Assembly: GCF_900099915.1 (NCBI RefSeq)
Contig: NZ_FNDB01000017.1
Coordinates: 21,018-85,017, forward strand
DNA from: Flavobacterium omnivorum
GTDB taxonomy: Bacteria > Bacteroidota > Bacteroidia > Flavobacteriales > Flavobacteriaceae
Direction: 5' to 3'
Length of the DNA: 64,000 nucleotides
The notes below the pieces were generated by a model that saw only the letters and a list, made by a program, of their open reading frames with translations, was not told the DNA's origin and made no database searches. Shown piece by piece: positions 62,751-64,000 of this stretch. The translations under genes were made by a program, and so were the position numbers. Position 1 is the stretch's first letter; the number at the start of each line of letters is the position of its first letter.

Positions 62751-63860
62751 ATGAGAATTACGCACTGGATTCCTATTCTTTTTTTATTTTTTCCAATACT
62801 AAAATCTAATGCGCAACAGAAAAAATACGTTATTCATACGGTGGCGTTTTATAATTTCGAAAACCTTTTTGACACTATAAATGATCCAGATACTTTTGAT
62901 GAAGAGTGGACGCCAACAGGTTTGCAGCGCTGGACGTATGATAAATACGAAAAGAAACTAGGAAACCTAGCTCGTATTTTAGCCGAAATAGGTTCGGCTG
63001 AAAACACAGATTCGCCTACATTTATTGGCGGCTGCGAAATAGAAAACAGAAGCGTGCTGGAGGATTTAGTCAAGCAACCCAAACTAATCGAGAAAGACTA
63101 CGGAATCATCCATTTTGATTCTCCAGACAAAAGAGGAATTGATGTGGCGTTGTTGTACCAAAAAAAGAAATTCCAACCCACGAGTTATAACAATATTCCG
63201 TTATACATTTATAAAGAAGGAACTGTTACGAATGAAAGTTCCAAAGCCAGTTCAGAAGAAAAAACAGATGACGAATTGCAAATCAGCACCAAAAATTATA
63301 GGGTTTACACTAGGGATCAATTATTAGTAACGGGATTTCTTGATGGTGAGGAAATTAATATTATCGTGAATCATTGGCCGTCGCGTTCTGGCGGAGAGAA
63401 GAAATCAAGTCCGTTTCGCGAAGCCGCCGGTGCATTAAACCGAAAAATTATTGATTCGCTGCAACGCATCAATCCAAATGCAAAAGTGATTACGTTGGGT
63501 GATTTGAATGATGGACCGTATAATAAAAGTGTTAAAATTGGGCTTGGCGCCAAAGCAAAAAAGGCAGAAGTACTTCCGTTTGGAATTTACAATCCATTCG
63601 AAGAAATGGCCAAAAAGGGATTTGGAACCATCGCATTTCGAGATGCATGGGATGTTTTTGACCAAATAATGGTTTCCGAAACCTTACTGCAAACGGATTA
63701 TTCGAGCTTTCGATTTTGGAAAGCAGGAATTTATAACAAGTCGTTCTTGATACAAACCAGTGGACAATACAAAGGCTATCCGTTGCGGCATTCCACCACC
63801 GAAATAGGTTTCAGCGACCATTTTCCTGTCTATATTTATTTGATTAAGGAAAAAAAATAA
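62751..63860 (+). CDS. Exported endonuclease/exonuclease/phosphatase-fold protein
   Basis: 369 residues with a signal peptide (MRITHWIPILFLFFPILKSNAQ). The EEP-fold motifs are FYNFENLFDT (metal-site Asn/Glu), GGCEIENRSVLEDL (Glu), GIDVALLYQKKKF, INIIVNHWPSRSGGE (His) and VITLGDLNDGP, ending in GFSDHFPVYIYL (Asp-His). All catalytic positions are present, so a secreted nuclease or phosphatase is likely. Single gene followed by a modest terminator. Confidence 0.9.
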   Translation: MRITHWIPILFLFFPILKSNAQQKKYVIHTVAFYNFENLFDTINDPDTFDEEWTPTGLQRWTYDKYEKKLGNLARILAEIGSAENTDSPTFIGGCEIENRSVLEDLVKQPKLIEKDYGIIHFDSPDKRGIDVALLYQKKKFQPTSYNNIPLYIYKEGTVTNESSKASSEEKTDDELQISTKNYRVYTRDQLLVTGFLDGEEINIIVNHWPSRSGGEKKSSPFREAAGALNRKIIDSLQRINPNAKVITLGDLNDGPYNKSVKIGLGAKAKKAEVLPFGIYNPFEEMAKKGFGTIAFRDAWDVFDQIMVSETLLQTDYSSFRFWKAGIYNKSFLIQTSGQYKGYPLRHSTTEIGFSDHFPVYIYLIKEKK

Positions 63861-63886
63861 CGTTTTAATATTTCATAACATTGTTG

Positions 63887-63917
63887 TCCGATAAAAATAA
63901 TCGGAACGTTATTTTTT
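63887..63917 (+). terminator. Hairpin terminator at the right end
   Basis: TCCGAT (63887-63892) pairs with ATCGGA (63900-63905), followed by a T-run near 63912-63917. The remaining bases to 64000 contain no gene I can support. Confidence 0.6.
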
Positions 63918-64000
63918 CTTTGTTTTTCAAGGCTTGACGAGGTTTAAACCTAGTTCAGCTTGTTTTTTACTACTTTCCTGAGAATTCGATGTACTAAAAA

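Overview
The window reads as a low-G+C Bacteroidota chromosome, most likely Flavobacterium or a close relative. The evidence is a SUF operon ending in DUF59, DUF2480 and DUF3078 genes, a TonB receptor with a DUF5689 lipoprotein, a SusB/SusR-like pair, many short-signal lipoproteins, an SDR-type L-threonine dehydrogenase, and promoters of the TTTG-N19-TAnnTTTG type without strong Shine-Dalgarno sites. No species is claimed.

Region 1 (1 to about 12.8 kb) is accessory DNA that ends at a tRNA-Asn gene with a tyrosine integrase beside it. It holds a phage-type recombination ATPase gene interrupted by an in-frame TGA, small unknown genes, and an unusual one-directional cluster: an SH3b exported protein, a two-TM protein, a CFI-box protein, an exported coiled-coil TM protein, a long Hsp70, a kinase-like/AAA fusion, a TerB-like protein and a small membrane protein. 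A divergent XRE regulator with twin palindromes lies at its head. This is the best candidate for an undescribed multi-gene system.

Region 2 (12.9-31 kb) is mostly core: an RseP-type protease, an ene-reductase, a Gfo/Idh/MocA oxidoreductase, an MFS transporter, a TonB receptor/DUF5689/FKBP locus, GH97 with a SusR-like regulator, and hflX. It ends in a variable patch with an integron-cassette-like unit carrying one small lipoprotein, and a REP-associated transposase whose 5' part is tandemly duplicated.

Region 3 (31-44 kb) is the SUF iron-sulfur operon on the minus strand (sufA-type, B, C, D, S, E, DUF59, DUF2480, DUF3078). It is interspersed with extra genes: two four-helix-bundle genes and a GxxExxY gene, each bounded by inverted repeats, an empty palindrome of the same sequence family between sufC and sufD, an ABC exporter, a lipoprotein, and an oppositely oriented serine hydrolase that splits sufD from sufS.

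Region 4 (44-64 kb) carries an MBL hydrolase, an S8 protease, an M1 peptidase and an FAD oxidoreductase. Next comes a 3.7-kb island flanked by a direct repeat of the 3' end of the threonine dehydrogenase gene. The island holds a decayed HExxH lipoprotein gene (one frameshift, two in-frame stops) followed by two tandem copies of a small lipoprotein gene, arranged like a dead toxin with surviving immunity genes. After it come the dehydrogenase, mfd, a second REP-type transposase between two matching palindromes, an ACT-domain regulator, yraN, an LD-carboxypeptidase and an exported endonuclease/exonuclease/phosphatase-fold protein.
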